From NCBI RefSeq assembly GCF_000242455.2, contig NC_019892.1:1364001-1428000 (forward strand): a stretch of DNA of 64,000 nt, given 5' to 3'. The stretch is from Singulisphaera acidiphila DSM 18658 (GTDB lineage Bacteria > Planctomycetota > Planctomycetia > Isosphaerales > Isosphaeraceae). Each line of letters begins with the position of its first letter. Position 1 is the first letter of the stretch. Below the pieces are notes generated by a model. The model was given only the letters and a program-made list of their open reading frames with translations. It searched no databases and was not told the origin of the DNA. The translations under genes and the position numbers were made by a program. Shown here piece after piece: positions 25,617 to 34,964 of this stretch.

Positions 25617-26612
25617 ATGACCGCACCCATTCGCATCGCCGTGACAGGAGCCGGAGGCCAGATTGGCTACGCTCTGATCTTCCGGATCGCCTCGGGAGGT
25701 CTCTTTGGGCCGAGCCAGCCCGTTTCGCTTCGGCTCCTGGAAATCACGCCCGCCTTGCCCAGCCTGAAGGGCACCTTGATGGAGCTCGAGGACTGCGCCT
25801 TCCCGCTCCTGGCGGATGTCCAGGCGACCGACCAGGCGACCACCGCGTTCGAGGGAGCCGACTGGGTCATCCTGGTCGGTGGCTTGCCTCGCAAGGAAGG
25901 GATGACCCGCGCTGACCTGATTCGGGCCAACGGGCCGATCTTCACCGGGCAAGGCAAGGCGATCAACGATGCTGCCGGGCCGAACGTCCGGGTCCTGACC
26001 GTCGCCAACCCGTGCAACACCAACTGCTTGATCGCCAAGTCGCACGCCCCCAATATCCCGGCCGATCGCTGGTTCGCGATGACCCGGCTCGACCAGAACC
26101 GGGCCGCCGCGCAGCTCGCGGAGAAGGCAGGCGTGCCCGTCAGTGAAGTCACGAACGTGACGATCTGGGGAAACCACAGCGACACCCAGTATCCCGACTA
26201 CAAGAACGCCAAGATCGGCGGTGCGCCGGCGACCACGGTCATCACCGACCCGACCTGGTTCACGGAGCAGTATATTCCGGGCGTGGCCAAGCGCGGTTCC
26301 GCGGTCATCAAGGCGCGGGGCGCCTCATCGGCGGCCTCAGCAGCCAACGCGGCGCTCGATAGTGTCCGCTCGCTCTCGACCCCCTCGAAGGGGGACGACT
26401 GGTTCAGCACCGGTGTCGTCTCCGACGGCAGCTACGGCATTCCGGCCGGCCTGATCTATAGCTTCCCGATGATCTCCTCTGACGGCGGCCGCTGGTCGAT
26501 CGTTCCGGGCCTGACGATTGACGACGAGGCTCGCGGTCGCCTCGATGCCTCCGCGAAGGAACTGCAAGCCGAGCGCGAGGCTGTCAAAGACCTGCTCGGA
26601 CCGGCTTCCTGA
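25617..26612 (+). CDS. mdh: Malate dehydrogenase (cytosolic/type 1)
   Basis: A 331-aa enzyme interconverting malate and oxaloacetate with NAD(P), a citric-acid-cycle step. [17 protein letters not shown] is the dinucleotide loop, [12 protein letters not shown] the cofactor/substrate strand, [14 protein letters not shown] the region with substrate-binding Arg, and [11 protein letters not shown] carries the catalytic His. The length is usual for the [12 protein letters not shown] malate dehydrogenases. The ATG at 25617 is chosen because the glycine-rich loop then begins near residue 10. AGGA lies 11 bases upstream; the longer frame to 25515 adds unrelated sequence. An intrinsic terminator follows at 26653. 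Confidence 0.96.
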   Translation: MTAPIRIAVTGAGGQIGYALIFRIASGGLFGPSQPVSLRLLEITPALPSLKGTLMELEDCAFPLLADVQATDQATTAFEGADWVILVGGLPRKEGMTRADLIRANGPIFTGQGKAINDAAGPNVRVLTVANPCNTNCLIAKSHAPNIPADRWFAMTRLDQNRAAAQLAEKAGVPVSEVTNVTIWGNHSDTQYPDYKNAKIGGAPATTVITDPTWFTEQYIPGVAKRGSAVIKARGASSAASAANAALDSVRSLSTPSKGDDWFSTGVVSDGSYGIPAGLIYSFPMISSDGGRWSIVPGLTIDDEARGRLDASAKELQAEREAVKDLLGPAS

Positions 26613-26652
26613 GCCTGATTTTATCGTCCCAGCCGGATGAATTTTGTCTGGA

Positions 26653-26684
26653 TAGCCAGAGATATGGATCTCTGGCTATTTTTG
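26653..26684 (+). terminator. Rho-independent terminator of mdh
   Basis: A perfect 11-bp stem, TAGCCAGAGAT (26653-26663) with ATCTCTGGCTA (26668-26678), a four-base loop ATGG, then TTTTTG. It lies 40 bp after the mdh stop codon in the right orientation. This is the clearest intrinsic terminator in the window. Confidence 0.92.
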
Positions 26685-26756
26685 TTTGAGTATGCCAGAA
26701 AATGCTTGTCGTCGGTATGTTGCTTTGCCCCGCGTGCGACGCCAATGCAGACCGCT

Positions 26757-27290
26757 CTATTGATCCCCCAATATCACCGGCAGGTCATCGACGAAGTCGC
26801 CCCCTGGTGTGACGCGAAACCGGCGCAGGATGTTCTTGTCCAAGTCGACCAGCTCAATCACGGACGAGCCGTCTTTGCTTGCCGACAGCTTGTACTGGCT
26901 CTTCCCGTTCCAAACACCGAGGCAGATTCTTCCATTCGCGGTTGTATAGCCGACCGACCTGACGAGTCCATCGTCCTTTTCATCCCCCAAGCTAAATATT
27001 ATGCGTTTGTCCTGATAAACTGTTCCATTGATTAAGGGAGATCCCTCCTTGTCTCGGAGGACAAACTTCGAGAAATCTTGCTTTTCATCGTCCTCCAGGG
27101 AGACGATGATCTTGCCACGGTCGTCCCTCACAAGAAGCGTTTTGGGATGAGACGTGGCGTTGTCATGGGGGGGGCCGTTCGTTTCTTTGAAGACCAACCC
27201 CACGATGATCGCAGCACCTGCCATCAGAAAAACCGTCTTCATAGCGATGCCGAGAATCTCGTAGAGGGCTTTGGCCAGGCTGAGAATCAT
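26757..27290 (-). CDS. Membrane-anchored protein of unknown function
   Basis: A 177-aa protein with one N-terminal membrane segment (TVFLMAGAAIIVGLVF, about residues 19-34), an inward positive side too weak to call, and a beta-rich outer domain of repeated strand pairs (LLVRDDRGKIIVSLEDDE, FVLRDKEGSPLINGTVY, IELVDLDKNILRRF). The pattern resembles small beta-propeller or beta-sandwich domains but I do not recognise the family. GGAGAGAGG upstream supports the ATG. GC is a little lower than average. It is convergent with mdh. Confidence 0.75.
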   Translation of the reverse strand: MILSLAKALYEILGIAMKTVFLMAGAAIIVGLVFKETNGPPHDNATSHPKTLLVRDDRGKIIVSLEDDEKQDFSKFVLRDKEGSPLINGTVYQDKRIIFSLGDEKDDGLVRSVGYTTANGRICLGVWNGKSQYKLSASKDGSSVIELVDLDKNILRRFRVTPGGDFVDDLPVILGDQ

Positions 27291-27462
27291 CGCCTCTCTC
27301 CTGAAATCCGATTGTGACGGTTCGCGGTCGCCACGAAATTATCTTTTTTGTGTGCGGTCTTCGTGGTCGTGTTTGACCACCATCTCCGATTTTCAATGAA
27401 TGTTTGTTTGCGCCTTTTGGCTCTGAGTGTGATCGTGCCCCTGGCATTCAAGGGAAACGAAC

Positions 27463-28665
27463 CTACTGCTTCGCCGCCCCCTCGACCTCGGTGACCAGCG
27501 CCTCGACGGCCCGATCGAGGGCTTCACCCCGGAGGTTCTCGTTGCGAATGATCCCGTTGGCGTCGACCAGGTAGACTGTCGGCCAGGAGCTGACGCCCCA
27601 TTGGACCGAGATCGGTCCATGCGGGCCGCCGTCCCAGAACGACCGCCAGGTGATCCCTTCCTTGGCCGAGACTGTCTTGGCTTTGGCGCGGTCTTCGTCT
27701 CCATTGACGCCGATCAGGACGAACGGCCGCCCCTTCATCCGCTCGACCAAGGTGCGCTCTTGGGGCACCATGCCCATACAAGGGCCGCACCAGGTCGCCC
27801 AGAATGAGAGGACGACGACCTGACCTCGGGAGTCGGAGAGTTTGAGCGGCTTACCATCAACGTCTTCGCCTTCGAGTTTCGGCATGGCGCAGCCGATCTC
27901 AAGGTTCTGCAGTCGGAAAAGTGCCCCTGCGGCCTGCTCACCCAGGGGCGGGAAGTCTTTCCCCATTGGCTGGAGGTCGGCGAACTCTTTCAAGGTTCGC
28001 TCGTAGAGCGTCTTTGCCTCACGCTTTGCCGTGCCCAGATCGACGGCGCGGATGCGACGGACATTCTCGGGGCCGAGATGGGATTCCACCTCTTTGCCTC
28101 GGAGCGGATCCTCGAGGTATCGCGCCACGCGGAGGAATTGCTGTTGATGACGCCCTAGGCTGAAGCAAGCCAGGGCTTTTACGTTGCTGTTCGATGTCCG
28201 CTCAACCGCGGCGCGGAGAAACGCCTCGGCGTGCGCGGTCCAGCTGGAGTCGCTCCATGCCGTCCGGACGACGGGCAGGATCGCGTAGGTATCGAGGTAT
28301 CGCTTGGCCATCAGGTCGTAGGCCGCGTCGCACTCGGCGTCCAGCTTCGCGGAGTAGCCGCCGAGGCCGCCACTGATGACCCAGGCTACCGCCTCGGCGG
28401 CCTCAGGGGCGTCGGGGTAAGCCTCGGCCAAGGCTAAGGCGCGACGGGCGAGGCCGGCGGCCTGCTCGTAGTAACGGTCGCCGGCCGCCTTCTGCTCCGC
28501 CTCCGTCGCCTTGGATCCCCGGCCGAGGTCCAACTCCTCCCAGGCTGCTTCGACCTCCTTCTTCAACCGCGCAAGCTCTACCGTCGGCTTGGTATCCGAC
28601 TCCCCCACGACCGGAGTCGCAAGCATGACTGTCAGCAGGCCAGCCACGAGATTTGCGAATCGCAT
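27463..28665 (-). CDS. TlpA/ResA-like thiol-disulfide oxidoreductase with long N-terminal helical domain
   Basis: A 400-aa exported protein: signal peptide (LVAGLLTVMLATPVVG), a helical region of about 200 residues resembling tetratricopeptide repeats (LARRALALAEAYPDAPEAAE), then a redoxin domain with Cys293 and Cys296 in FWATWCGPCMGMVPQE and a cis-Pro region SSWPTVYLVD. Such proteins reduce or exchange disulfides in the periplasm, for example during cytochrome c maturation, which fits the large haem proteins nearby, though a direct link is not shown. AGGAG eight bases upstream fixes the ATG at 28665; the frame is open to 28878 without support. Confidence 0.92.
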   Translation of the reverse strand: MRFANLVAGLLTVMLATPVVGESDTKPTVELARLKKEVEAAWEELDLGRGSKATEAEQKAAGDRYYEQAAGLARRALALAEAYPDAPEAAEAVAWVISGGLGGYSAKLDAECDAAYDLMAKRYLDTYAILPVVRTAWSDSSWTAHAEAFLRAAVERTSNSNVKALACFSLGRHQQQFLRVARYLEDPLRGKEVESHLGPENVRRIRAVDLGTAKREAKTLYERTLKEFADLQPMGKDFPPLGEQAAGALFRLQNLEIGCAMPKLEGEDVDGKPLKLSDSRGQVVVLSFWATWCGPCMGMVPQERTLVERMKGRPFVLIGVNGDEDRAKAKTVSAKEGITWRSFWDGGPHGPISVQWGVSSWPTVYLVDANGIIRNENLRGEALDRAVEALVTEVEGAAKQ

Positions 28666-29167
28666 CGCAGCGTCTCCTGTGCTCTTACAGAAGTAATATA
28701 CTCTCGAGAATCTACCCTGACAAGCGTCGTTGTGCAACCTTGTTGTTGATGAGACGGGTATTTTCGTCGTCTTGGGAGGCGATTTGCAGGAATGCCGGAG
28801 TTGGTTTGCCGTGGGGTCACCGACGGGGTTTGAGAACGCGACCTTCGGGGGTTGAGAGACCAAGGGGGCCATGTTCACCCTTACGAGATTGGAGGTGTTC
28901 CCGGGGTATTGCCTCGCCAGGTCATCACGGCCTTCAGGGCGATCCTGAACGACGCCGATTTCAACGTTTTCCTGGTCAGGAAGTGGAGATCACGGATAAT
29001 GCTTTGAGCGACACCAGCGTCACCGATGGAACGAAGTTCATACGGGACGATCAAGGCGGCGAGGGAGATCGCGGAGTCCCTGGCTCACGAACCGGGGCCT
29101 GCCATGGGATTGGCCAATCAGAACACCATGAATCGTAAGCTTGTTTACGTGCGCGAGTGTATTTGAG
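28666..29167. other. Intergenic region, 502 bp
   Basis: Lies between divergent genes, so it holds two leaders. An open frame at 28653-29138 (plus) reads without known motifs and overlaps the thioredoxin start region. I treat it as non-coding. No hairpin with a T-run is seen. Confidence 0.5.
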
Positions 29168-30904
29168 ATGCCTGTTTTGCTGGTTAATGTGCTGATGTTC
29201 CGGGGCGAGTTGAAGAGCGTGCCTAAGCAGATAAGACGGAAGATCGGAAAATTCGATCACCTTGGCCTGCTGGTTCTGGTGCTGGCGTTCGGGGGTGAGC
29301 AAGGCGCCTGCGGCGCTCCACCTGACTCTTCGCCGATCGTATTCCGAGAGATCGCCGCTCAGGCGGGGGTGCCCTTCCGCTTCGACACCGGCTCACGTCA
29401 GCGTCACGACCTGCCCGAGGTGATGGGGGGCGGAGTGGCCTTGATCGATGGTGATCAGGACGGATGGCCCGACCTCTATTTCTGTAATGGCGGTCCCATT
29501 GGCTCACGCGAGGGGAAGGCCGACCCGCCTGGTCGCTACTACCGGAATCAACGAGACGGCACCTTCCGCGACGAGACCGAGACCGCCCGGGTGCCTGGGC
29601 CGAGCTACGCGATGGGCGCGGCGGTTGGCGACGTGGATGGCGACGGTCGAGCCGACCTGTTCGTCACCGGCTGGCGTGATCAGCGCCTCTACCGCAACGA
29701 GGGGGGAGGGAAGTTTGCCGACATCACGGCCCGCGCCGGTCTCTCGTCGGGCCTCTGGAGCACCTCAGCTGCCTTCGCCGACCTCGATCAGGACGGCGAC
29801 CTCGATCTTTATGTCGCGAACTACCTGGATTTCGATCCGAACACCGCGCCCTACTGCGCGGCTCCGGACGGACGGCGGGATTACTGCGGTCCCGAAGATT
29901 TTCCCGCCCAGCCCGACCGCCTCTATCGCAATAACGGCGACGGCACCTTCACCGACGTTTCCGCGTCGGCCGGCATTGCCTTGCCCGGTGGCCGGGGACT
30001 GGGCGTTCTGATTGCCGACATGACCGGGGATCGGCTCCCCGACCTCTTCGTTGCCAACGATGGGAGTGCCTGCTGGCTCTTTGAGAACCAAGGGGGGATG
30101 CGGTTCAGGGAAGTCGGGGAAGCACGCGGCGTGGCGTTCGATGGTCAGGGGAATGCGCTGGCTGGCATGGGTGTCGCGCGAGGCGACTTCGATGGCGATG
30201 GCCGCCCTGACCTTGTCGTCAGTAATTTTTACGACCGCTCGACGGTTGCGTTCCAGGCCCTTGGCAAAGGGAACTACCGCGACGTCTCGGTGAGCCTGGG
30301 GCTGACGGCCGCGACTCGCAGTGTGCTTGGTTTCGGCATTCTGCTCGAGGATTTCGATGGCGACGGCCGGCTCGACCTGTTCCAGGCAAACGGCCATGTC
30401 CTCGACCGCGCCCGGCTGGGGGTTCCGTTCGCGATGCGTCCCATGGTGCTTCGCAATGAAGGGAGACGATTCGTTGATGCGAGTGCGGGCGCTGGGCCTT
30501 GGTTCGGTCGGTCGATGCTCGGCCGAGGAGTCGCTGTCGGCGACTTCGACCGCGACGGCCGGCCCGACGTGGTGGTCAACTCGCTCGATGGTTCCGCCTC
30601 GCTCCTCCACAATGAGAGTCGCGGAGGCCGTTGGCTGGTTGTCGACCTGGTCGGCCGACACGCCGGGTCTGCGGTGGGCGCACGGGTCAAGGCGACCGTC
30701 GGCCCGCGCGTGCTGGTCCGCGAGGTGGTCGGCGGCGGCAGCTATCTTTCGGCGTCGGAGGGGTGCCTCTTCCTGGGAGTGGGAGCTGCCTCGGGGGTTG
30801 AGCGTCTGGAAGTTTCCTGGCCTTCGGGACGGGTCGAAACCTGGAATGATCTCGAGGTTGGCGGGAGACATCGCCTTGAAGAAGGGCGCGGCGCCGCTCG
30901 ATAA
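29168..30904 (+). CDS. CRTAC1-family protein (FG-GAP/VCBS repeats and ASPIC/UnbV domain)
   Basis: A 578-aa exported protein. Multiple FG-GAP/VCBS repeats with calcium-type loops are evident (GDVDGDGRADLFVTG, ADLDQDGDLDLYVANY, GDFDGDGRPDLVVSNF, EDFDGDGRLDLFQANG, GDFDRDGRPDVVVNS), giving a seven-bladed propeller, and the C-terminus carries the ASPIC/UnbV motif (EVSWPSGRVETWN). Function is unknown; related proteins are common in Planctomycetes and are thought to bind ligands outside the cell. The start is uncertain: the ATG at 29168 is used, but a GTG at 29219 would put a signal-like segment (HLGLLVLVLAFGGEQG) nearer the N-terminus. No strong ribosome-binding site is visible at either. Confidence 0.88.
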   Translation: MPVLLVNVLMFRGELKSVPKQIRRKIGKFDHLGLLVLVLAFGGEQGACGAPPDSSPIVFREIAAQAGVPFRFDTGSRQRHDLPEVMGGGVALIDGDQDGWPDLYFCNGGPIGSREGKADPPGRYYRNQRDGTFRDETETARVPGPSYAMGAAVGDVDGDGRADLFVTGWRDQRLYRNEGGGKFADITARAGLSSGLWSTSAAFADLDQDGDLDLYVANYLDFDPNTAPYCAAPDGRRDYCGPEDFPAQPDRLYRNNGDGTFTDVSASAGIALPGGRGLGVLIADMTGDRLPDLFVANDGSACWLFENQGGMRFREVGEARGVAFDGQGNALAGMGVARGDFDGDGRPDLVVSNFYDRSTVAFQALGKGNYRDVSVSLGLTAATRSVLGFGILLEDFDGDGRLDLFQANGHVLDRARLGVPFAMRPMVLRNEGRRFVDASAGAGPWFGRSMLGRGVAVGDFDRDGRPDVVVNSLDGSASLLHNESRGGRWLVVDLVGRHAGSAVGARVKATVGPRVLVREVVGGGSYLSASEGCLFLGVGAASGVERLEVSWPSGRVETWNDLEVGGRHRLEEGRGAAR

Positions 30905-30971
30905 TTGACGGAGCGGTTCGAGATTGCGTTGTTTGATTCAATCATCAAAAGCGAACGTGAGGGAGGATCTT

Positions 30972-31403
30972 GTGGCGGAACAGCGACTGGCAACCGTTCG
31001 CCTCGTGGAAGAGTCGGAGGCCACCGGGGCGGTCGCTGCGATCTTCGCGGATATCAAGGCGACGAAGAAGCTCGACTTCATCCCTCACTTTTGGCGAGTC
31101 TTGGCGACCAACCCCACCCAGTTAGAGCTGGTCTGGACCCGGCTCAAGGCGATCATGCACCCTGAGGCCGAGGGGCGCACGGGCCGACTCGACCCGTTGA
31201 CCCGTGAGATCATCGCTTTGGCGGTGTCGGCAACCAACGGCTGCGCCTATTGCATCAACTCGCACACGGCGGCCGTCCGCAAGCTGGGTCTGGACGTGGA
31301 GGCGCTTGGCGAAGTCATGGCGGTGGTTGCGCTGTTCAACGGGACGAACGCGATCGCCAACGGCTACCAGATCGAGCCGGACGTGTTTCCGCCGTTGGAT
31401 TGA
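30972..31403 (+). CDS. AhpD/carboxymuconolactone-decarboxylase-like peroxidase protein
   Basis: A 143-aa protein with the AhpD signature TNGCAYCINSHTAAVRKLG: two redox Cys (CxxC) and a downstream His used in proton relay. Family members are small helical oligomers that reduce peroxides or decarboxylate lactones. The GTG at 30972 has GGGAGG five bases upstream; the frame opens earlier at 30924 without support. It follows the CRTAC1 gene by 67 bp and may share its transcript. Confidence 0.9.
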   Translation: MAEQRLATVRLVEESEATGAVAAIFADIKATKKLDFIPHFWRVLATNPTQLELVWTRLKAIMHPEAEGRTGRLDPLTREIIALAVSATNGCAYCINSHTAAVRKLGLDVEALGEVMAVVALFNGTNAIANGYQIEPDVFPPLD

Positions 31404-31479
31404 GGTCGGCTGTCGGATCCGCTGAGTCGTGGCAGGCGAGAGGAGCGAGCGAGGGGGGCGGGGCTGCCGATCGGAAAGG

Positions 31480-31518
31480 AGCCGATTCCTTCGGGGCGTC
31501 GCCTCGGAGGAATCGGCT
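31480..31518. terminator. Hairpin between convergent genes
   Basis: AGCCGATTCCT (31480-31490) pairs with AGGAATCGGCT (31508-31518), a perfect 11-bp stem with a 17-base loop, in the gap between the AhpD-like gene (plus) and the Spy-like gene (minus). It could serve both transcripts. No T-run. Confidence 0.5.
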
Positions 31519-31535
31519 GCCAAGCAAATGAGCGA

Positions 31536-32183
31536 TCAGTTATTCGGTCGGCGTTCGAACTTGATCTCGAACGGCTCGCCGGTCAGCTCTTTCCAGCTCT
31601 TCTTCTGGTCGTCGGTCAGGGAAGCGACGACTTTTTCGAGGGCCTCTTTGCGAAGCGCCTGAAGCTTGCCCATCGCCGCTTGACGATCATCGCCGGCGCT
31701 CTGGAAGATTTCCTGCGATTTCTCGGCGATTTCCTGGCCGAGCTCCCGGATCTTCGCCTTCTGGTCGCCGGTCAGGCTCAGCTTCTCAGCGGTGGTGGGG
31801 TCGGCGAAGGCTTGCAGACCCTGGTTCTGGCGAATGATCTGCTCGAGCCGGGTGGTCTGCTCAGCCTTGAGGTCGCCCTTGACGGCTGCCTTGATCTCTT
31901 CGTTGGCTGCGCGCTGGATCCCGGCGATTTTTTCCCGCCGCTCTTCCTGTGGGATGTCCTGCATCTTCTCGCGTGTTTTCGCGTTGATCTCGCTGACGAT
32001 CTTCGAGACCTTCTCGGCCTGCTCGCCCTCGAGCTTCAGCTCTTGCTGAACGCTTTTGTTGGACAGCAGGCCGTAGCCGCCGGCGCCACCGAAGCCGCCA
32101 CGGAATCCCTGGGCTTGGGCGGTGGGCGCGGTAATGACGACAGCCGCACCGAGGGTCAGAGCCATGATCCCGAACGTCCGCAT
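31536..32183 (-). CDS. Exported Spy/CpxP-like helical protein
   Basis: A 215-aa protein: signal peptide (GIMALTLGAAVVITAPTAQA), a short Gly/Phe-rich stretch (GFRGGFGGAGGYG), then about 160 residues of charged amphipathic helices (LEQIIRQNQGLQAF, LSLTGDQKAKIRELGQEI, VVASLTDDQKKSWKELTG). The spacing of L.LT..Q motifs resembles LTxxQ/Spy-type periplasmic chaperones, which protect or sense misfolded proteins. GGGGAGG six bases upstream of the ATG. Assignment is by pattern only; a planctomycete-specific family is equally possible. Confidence 0.8.
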   Translation of the reverse strand: MRTFGIMALTLGAAVVITAPTAQAQGFRGGFGGAGGYGLLSNKSVQQELKLEGEQAEKVSKIVSEINAKTREKMQDIPQEERREKIAGIQRAANEEIKAAVKGDLKAEQTTRLEQIIRQNQGLQAFADPTTAEKLSLTGDQKAKIRELGQEIAEKSQEIFQSAGDDRQAAMGKLQALRKEALEKVVASLTDDQKKSWKELTGEPFEIKFERRPNN

Positions 32184-32466
32184 CGTCGACCTCCCCTACA
32201 TCGTTGGAGTGAAACCGAAATGAGCTGGCTGCTGGAGTTGTCCACCGGCTGTCACCTTAGAACAGGCGGAACCGGATCGCAACGTCCCACCGTTGGTTAA
32301 TGAGCGGCGGATCGCGGTTCGGTGGGCCGAGAATCTTCAGTCGACCAGGGAAGTTTCGGTTTTTGCTCGATTCTGCGCGCACCCGGAGGCGGTCGGTCTC
32401 GTCCTCGGATTGAGGAGCGAGAACGGGCCGCCTCCGGTCTGGTCGCCCATGGTGTTCGAGGGACGC

Positions 32467-34020
32467 TTACCACATCCTCTGCACGACCTTGGCGATCTCG
32501 ATGTAGACCGGGATGCCGATGGTCACGTTGTACGAGAAGGTCAGGCCAAGTGAGGCGGCCAAGGGAAGGGTCGGGCTGGCCTCGGGGATCGCCATGCGTT
32601 GCACGGCGGGGACGGCGATGTACGACGAGGCACCACAGAGCACGGCGAAGAGGACGTACGTGCCCAACTGGAACGGGGTGTGGGTGATGGTGCTGAACGC
32701 GTGTGCGACAAAGATTCCAAGCGTGGCGAAGACGTTCGGGGCGATGATGCCGAACGCAACGAATGGCCAGCCTGCTCGACGCAGGTCCTTCAACTTCCGC
32801 GATGCCGTCATGCCCATTTCGAGCAGGAAGAGGCAGAGGATCCCCTGGAAGAGGGTGACGAAGAAGCTATCGTCCGCCCGGGTGACTTCGGGCCCTTGAA
32901 GGCCGCTGATGAAACCAATCGCGATCCCGCCGAAGAGAAGGTAGAGACCCGAGTTGAGGAACACTTCGTGAAGCAGTTTGCGCGAGAAGACCCCACCTGC
33001 CTTTTTGCCGTTCCCGTTCCCGTTGCCATTGTCCGGGTGTTCCATCTTCTCGAGCGCGAGCTCGGTCTCGGCTTCGATGGCGGCGTGGTCGTCATGACCG
33101 TGTGAGTCGCCGTGGGTCGGGATGGGCGAGACGGCCTTTGGGTCGTATCCCACTTCGTCCGGCATGTTCCCGAGGGCATCCATCCCTTGGTGGCGGAGCC
33201 GCGAGACGAGGTAGAGCGCCACGAGGCACCCGGGAATTTCCATGACGGCCAGCATCACCGGCATGTAGGCGTCGTAGAGGATGTGGGTCGATGCCAGAAC
33301 GCCGAGGCAGGTCACGAAGGTACCGGCCGAGTCGGAGCCGTAGTAGCCGGCGACGGTCGCCTTATCCACCTTCCTCATGTTCGTGAACGCATTGAGCGTG
33401 AGGTAGGCGAGGACCCCGATGACGAAGTTGGTCATGAACCCGACCGTCATGAACCCGAATACCGAGCCGAAGAGCTTGGGGTCCATCGCGGCAAGTTCTT
33501 CGCCGCCGTGCCAACCGATCGCCAACAGCAGGTAGATCGTCAGGCCCTGATAGATGACGTACGGGAACTCAAACTTCACTTTGAGGATCGGGACCAGGAA
33601 GCCTAGGTAGAAGAAGAGTAAGAGCGGCTTGAAGAGGTTGTGTCGGAAGTTGTACCAGAATTCGCCGAGGATCCCCCGCTGCGAGGCCTGACCGCTCGTT
33701 CCCGAGGCGCCGTGAGAATTCGCCGACTCGTCGATGGCGACCTTCGATGCGGTGATCGTATTGGTGACGACGACCTTTGTTCCCGGCTTGAAGTCTTTGA
33801 GGACGATGCTCTTCTTGCCGCTGGAGTCCACCGTCTTTTTGGTGATGTTGACCCCGATTTCGACTTTGCCCGCCTCGTCGGTCAAGATCAATTGCTTGTT
33901 GACCGGGTCAACCGATTTGACGGTTCCATGAATCTCCTCGGCCAGGGCGGGCAAGGTCACGACGACGAAGGCAACCAGCCCGCTTGTCATCGCAAGCATG
34001 CGGAAACGACGGACGTTCAT
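32467..34020 (-). CDS. SbtA-type sodium-dependent bicarbonate permease with exported N-terminal domain
   Basis: A 517-aa protein. Residues 1-28 are a signal peptide or first helix (SGLVAFVVVTLPALAEE), then a beta-rich domain of about 75 residues (HGTVKSVDPVNKQLILTDEA, VEIGVNITKKTV, GTKVVVTNTITASKVAID). From about residue 120 it is a membrane permease of the SbtA (DUF897) family with about ten helices (YYGSDSAGTFVTCLGVLAST, LYDAYMPVMLAVMEIPGCL, CGASSYIAVPAVQRMAIPE). A long hydrophilic loop rich in His, Asp, Gly and Asn (GDSHGHDDHAAIEAE) divides the halves. Cyanobacterial SbtA imports bicarbonate with Na+. No SbtB partner gene is adjacent. AGGAG nine bases upstream supports the ATG. Confidence 0.9.
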   Translation of the reverse strand: MNVRRFRMLAMTSGLVAFVVVTLPALAEEIHGTVKSVDPVNKQLILTDEAGKVEIGVNITKKTVDSSGKKSIVLKDFKPGTKVVVTNTITASKVAIDESANSHGASGTSGQASQRGILGEFWYNFRHNLFKPLLLFFYLGFLVPILKVKFEFPYVIYQGLTIYLLLAIGWHGGEELAAMDPKLFGSVFGFMTVGFMTNFVIGVLAYLTLNAFTNMRKVDKATVAGYYGSDSAGTFVTCLGVLASTHILYDAYMPVMLAVMEIPGCLVALYLVSRLRHQGMDALGNMPDEVGYDPKAVSPIPTHGDSHGHDDHAAIEAETELALEKMEHPDNGNGNGNGKKAGGVFSRKLLHEVFLNSGLYLLFGGIAIGFISGLQGPEVTRADDSFFVTLFQGILCLFLLEMGMTASRKLKDLRRAGWPFVAFGIIAPNVFATLGIFVAHAFSTITHTPFQLGTYVLFAVLCGASSYIAVPAVQRMAIPEASPTLPLAASLGLTFSYNVTIGIPVYIEIAKVVQRMW

Positions 34021-34964
34021 CGGCAAATGCTCCTGGGAATTGTCCCGGCTGACGAGTCGGCGACTAAACGGCTCCGGATACGTGGCGGGCTCGATGGAGG
34101 GGGGGGAAGGGTCCTCGAACCGGATGAGCGTCCCGGTTGACGGACGGGGGGGCGCGATCCCATGGGGGATGACTTGGCGATCGTGGTGCCGTCGGAGATC
34201 AAGGCGTACCAACAAGGCCCTCGAAAGACCGGATTTGACGAAGCGGACAGAGGATTGCCGACGGCTAAGCCAAGAGTCTTCGAAATCGAAGTATTATGAA
34301 CTGGATTATGCATCTGGTCCCCGCCACCCAACGATGAAGATGGGCGCATCGATTCCTTATTCTCTGCCGCTCGACCAGTTGAGTTGGTCGTGCGGGTTCA
34401 TCTGATCCAGAAGGTCATCCTTCTCCATGGATCAATTAAACCGCGAAGTCAGGTCCAGGTCTCGTTCCCCAGTCAGATCCTTGAGGAAAATCGAGCCTCG
34501 AATGATCTCTCAAAGGGGATGACGTCAACCAACTCCGGACGAATCGAAGGATCGATCGACGATCGGATGGGGGGGCCGAATCGTCCGGATCATGCAGATG
34601 TCAGGGTTTGCAGTGTACGTTGGGGGGGAAAGGCAAGCGTTTGGGGAAGAGATCGACTTGGGTCACAAGTCCTTCCTCCTCAAGGCTCAAGGGGCATACG
34701 TACCGTGTTCACCTTAGCGTGATTGGCGTTTTGTCGCAAGATCTTGTTGGGAAAGGTCGGATGGAAAGAGGTGAAGACCTGACCTGGCCACTGGACTTGA
34801 CCCGAGGCACCGTTGGGAGTGAGTGAGTGGATTCGGCCATTCGCCATCGTCTCTGAAGAGAATTGGCGGATTGCTGTCCTAGAGTTCCCTCACGGGGTGC
34901 CGCCCCTTTCTCCAGCGATTGCTGACCGCGCTCGAATCCTCACGAAGAAGGAGTCGAACTTCCT
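34021..34964. other. Large intergenic region, 944 bp
   Basis: No supported gene in the region upstream of both the permease (minus) and the small gene at 34965 (plus). Frames present on both strands have no known motifs or ribosome-binding sites. An AT-richer part at 34275-34310 (TATTATGAACTGGATTATGC) is a plausible promoter area. CTTCGAAATCGAAG at 34277-34290 is a small palindrome-like hairpin. Confidence 0.55.

Noticed and set aside
24402..26177. 591-aa open frame on the minus strand
   Set aside because: Antisense to the MFS carrier and malate dehydrogenase, which are unmistakable. No motif of its own.
28653..29138. 161-aa frame on the plus strand between the thioredoxin and CRTAC1 genes
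   Set aside because: No motif, overlaps the thioredoxin leader; no leader of its own.
34384..34722. 112-aa frame in the gap upstream of the permease
   Set aside because: No ribosome-binding site, no signal peptide, no family match; composition like non-coding DNA.
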